NCBI GenBank assembly: GCA_016935295.1
Contig: JAFGRF010000216.1
Location: 1-6,304 of the forward strand
Length of the DNA: 6,304 nt
Direction: 5' to 3'
From: Caldifarciminota bacterium
Lineage (GTDB): Bacteria; Hydrothermota; Tepidihabitantia; Tepidihabitantales; Tepidihabitantaceae
Shown here: positions 5,897 through 6,304 of the stretch, in pieces
Layout: each line of letters opens with the position of its first letter
Numbering within the stretch: the first letter of the stretch is position 1
Position numbers and translations under genes: made by a program
Notes under the pieces: generated by a model
What the model was told of the DNA's origin: nothing
The model's input: the letters and a program-made list of their open reading frames with translations, nothing else
Databases searched by the model: none

Positions 5897-6304
5897 TGGA
5901 AGGGCTCCTTGAGCTACTGCAGTCTATCACCGGCCAGTCACAGAGGCTCGTCCGGCGGCTGGATGCCTACCGTGGGCTCCTCACCGATCCGGTCAGCAAC
6001 GTCCACGCACGGGCCAGGGCTCTTGCCGAGCTAGACGATGCAATCCAGGCTTACCCCGAATCCGAGGTGCGGGCGCGCCTGGTTGAGTGGTGGCGGGCCG
6101 AGTCGGACGCGGTTGAGCGGAGCCGATCCGAGTTCCGGTTCGAGTTCGGCCGGCAGCTTGTTTCCGGGCTGGATGGCTCGGGCATGACCATCAAGGGCCA
6201 GCTTCCCCTCCTGCGGGTCGGCCTGTTTACCGTAAGGGCCGACTTCGAGGCCGGCAGCGCCACCGTCTTCTGGGGGCCGGAGATTGAGAAGCTCAAGTCC
6301 GGCC
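5896..6304 (+). CDS. Unrecognised protein, N-terminal 136 residues (runs off the window)
   Basis: From ATG 5896 the frame stays open to the last base, so the 3' end is missing. A promoter sits immediately before it (5860-5887). AAAGG at 5889-5893 is only 2 nt from the ATG, too close for a normal Shine-Dalgarno, which fits leaderless translation. Residues 1-80 are mostly charged and helix-prone (MEGLLELLQ, then VRARLVEWWRAESDAVERSRSEF), with possible coiled coil. Residues 83-135 look like a compact alpha/beta module with GQLPLLRVGLFTVRADF followed by ATVFWGPEIEKL. There is no signal peptide or membrane segment in the visible part. No function is assigned. The reality of the gene rests on its promoter, start position, open frame and protein-like composition with hydrophobic residues alternating in the C-terminal part. 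It is transcribed away from gspE. Confidence 0.72.
   Translation, partial: MEGLLELLQSITGQSQRLVRRLDAYRGLLTDPVSNVHARARALAELDDAIQAYPESEVRARLVEWWRAESDAVERSRSEFRFEFGRQLVSGLDGSGMTIKGQLPLLRVGLFTVRADFEAGSATVFWGPEIEKLKSG

Noticed and set aside
5664..5930. N-terminal extension of gspE to the ATG at 5930 (89 extra codons)
   Set aside because: It crosses the TTGACC/TATAAT promoter, has no family similarity, is rich in Arg, Ser and Cys, and overlaps the start of the divergent gene. The Shine-Dalgarno before GTG 5663 explains the start better.
6051..6296. 81-codon minus-strand frame at the right edge
   Set aside because: It is opposite the open + frame from 5896, which has a promoter and better protein character; the minus frame is Ser/Arg/Thr-rich with no motif.

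Overview
The window comes from a GC-rich bacterial chromosome and carries five protein-coding regions, two of them cut by the window edges. It suggests an uncultured Gram-negative-type bacterium. The reasons are a GspE/GspF (PilB/PilC-like) pair, normally tied to type II secretion or type IV pili in diderms, and a short-form GyrB that appears to lack the large C-terminal insertion of gamma-proteobacterial GyrB. The style of the proteins and intergenic repeats would fit a candidate phylum such as WOR-3 or a relative, but that is a low-confidence impression and no marker here proves it.

Layout: (1) bases 1-1611, + strand, the C-terminal about 85% of DNA gyrase subunit B. (2) 1612-1731, a short spacer filled by an 8-nt-period degenerate repeat that folds back on itself as a long inverted repeat. 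(3) 1732-2799, + strand, an M42-family metallo-aminopeptidase with its own strong Shine-Dalgarno. (4) 2800-4038 and 4056-5663, - strand, gspF and gspE, transcribed as gspE-gspF from a near-consensus sigma-70 promoter at 5757-5786. (5) 5664-5895, a divergent control region. (6) 5896-6304, + strand, the start of an unrecognised gene that runs off the end, probably with a leaderless or almost leaderless mRNA.

The genes fall into separate functional units. GyrB handles DNA supercoiling. The M42 peptidase trims peptides in the cytoplasm. GspE and GspF are the motor ATPase and inner-membrane platform that polymerise a pilus or pseudopilus. No pilin, retraction ATPase (pilT) or secretin lies in the window, so type IV pilus and type II secretion cannot be told apart. 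The M42 and gspF genes converge with directly abutting stop codons.

I see no RNA genes, CRISPR array, insertion sequence or phage gene. The least explained parts are the octamer repeat hairpin after gyrB, the divergent promoter region, and the partial unknown gene at the right edge.
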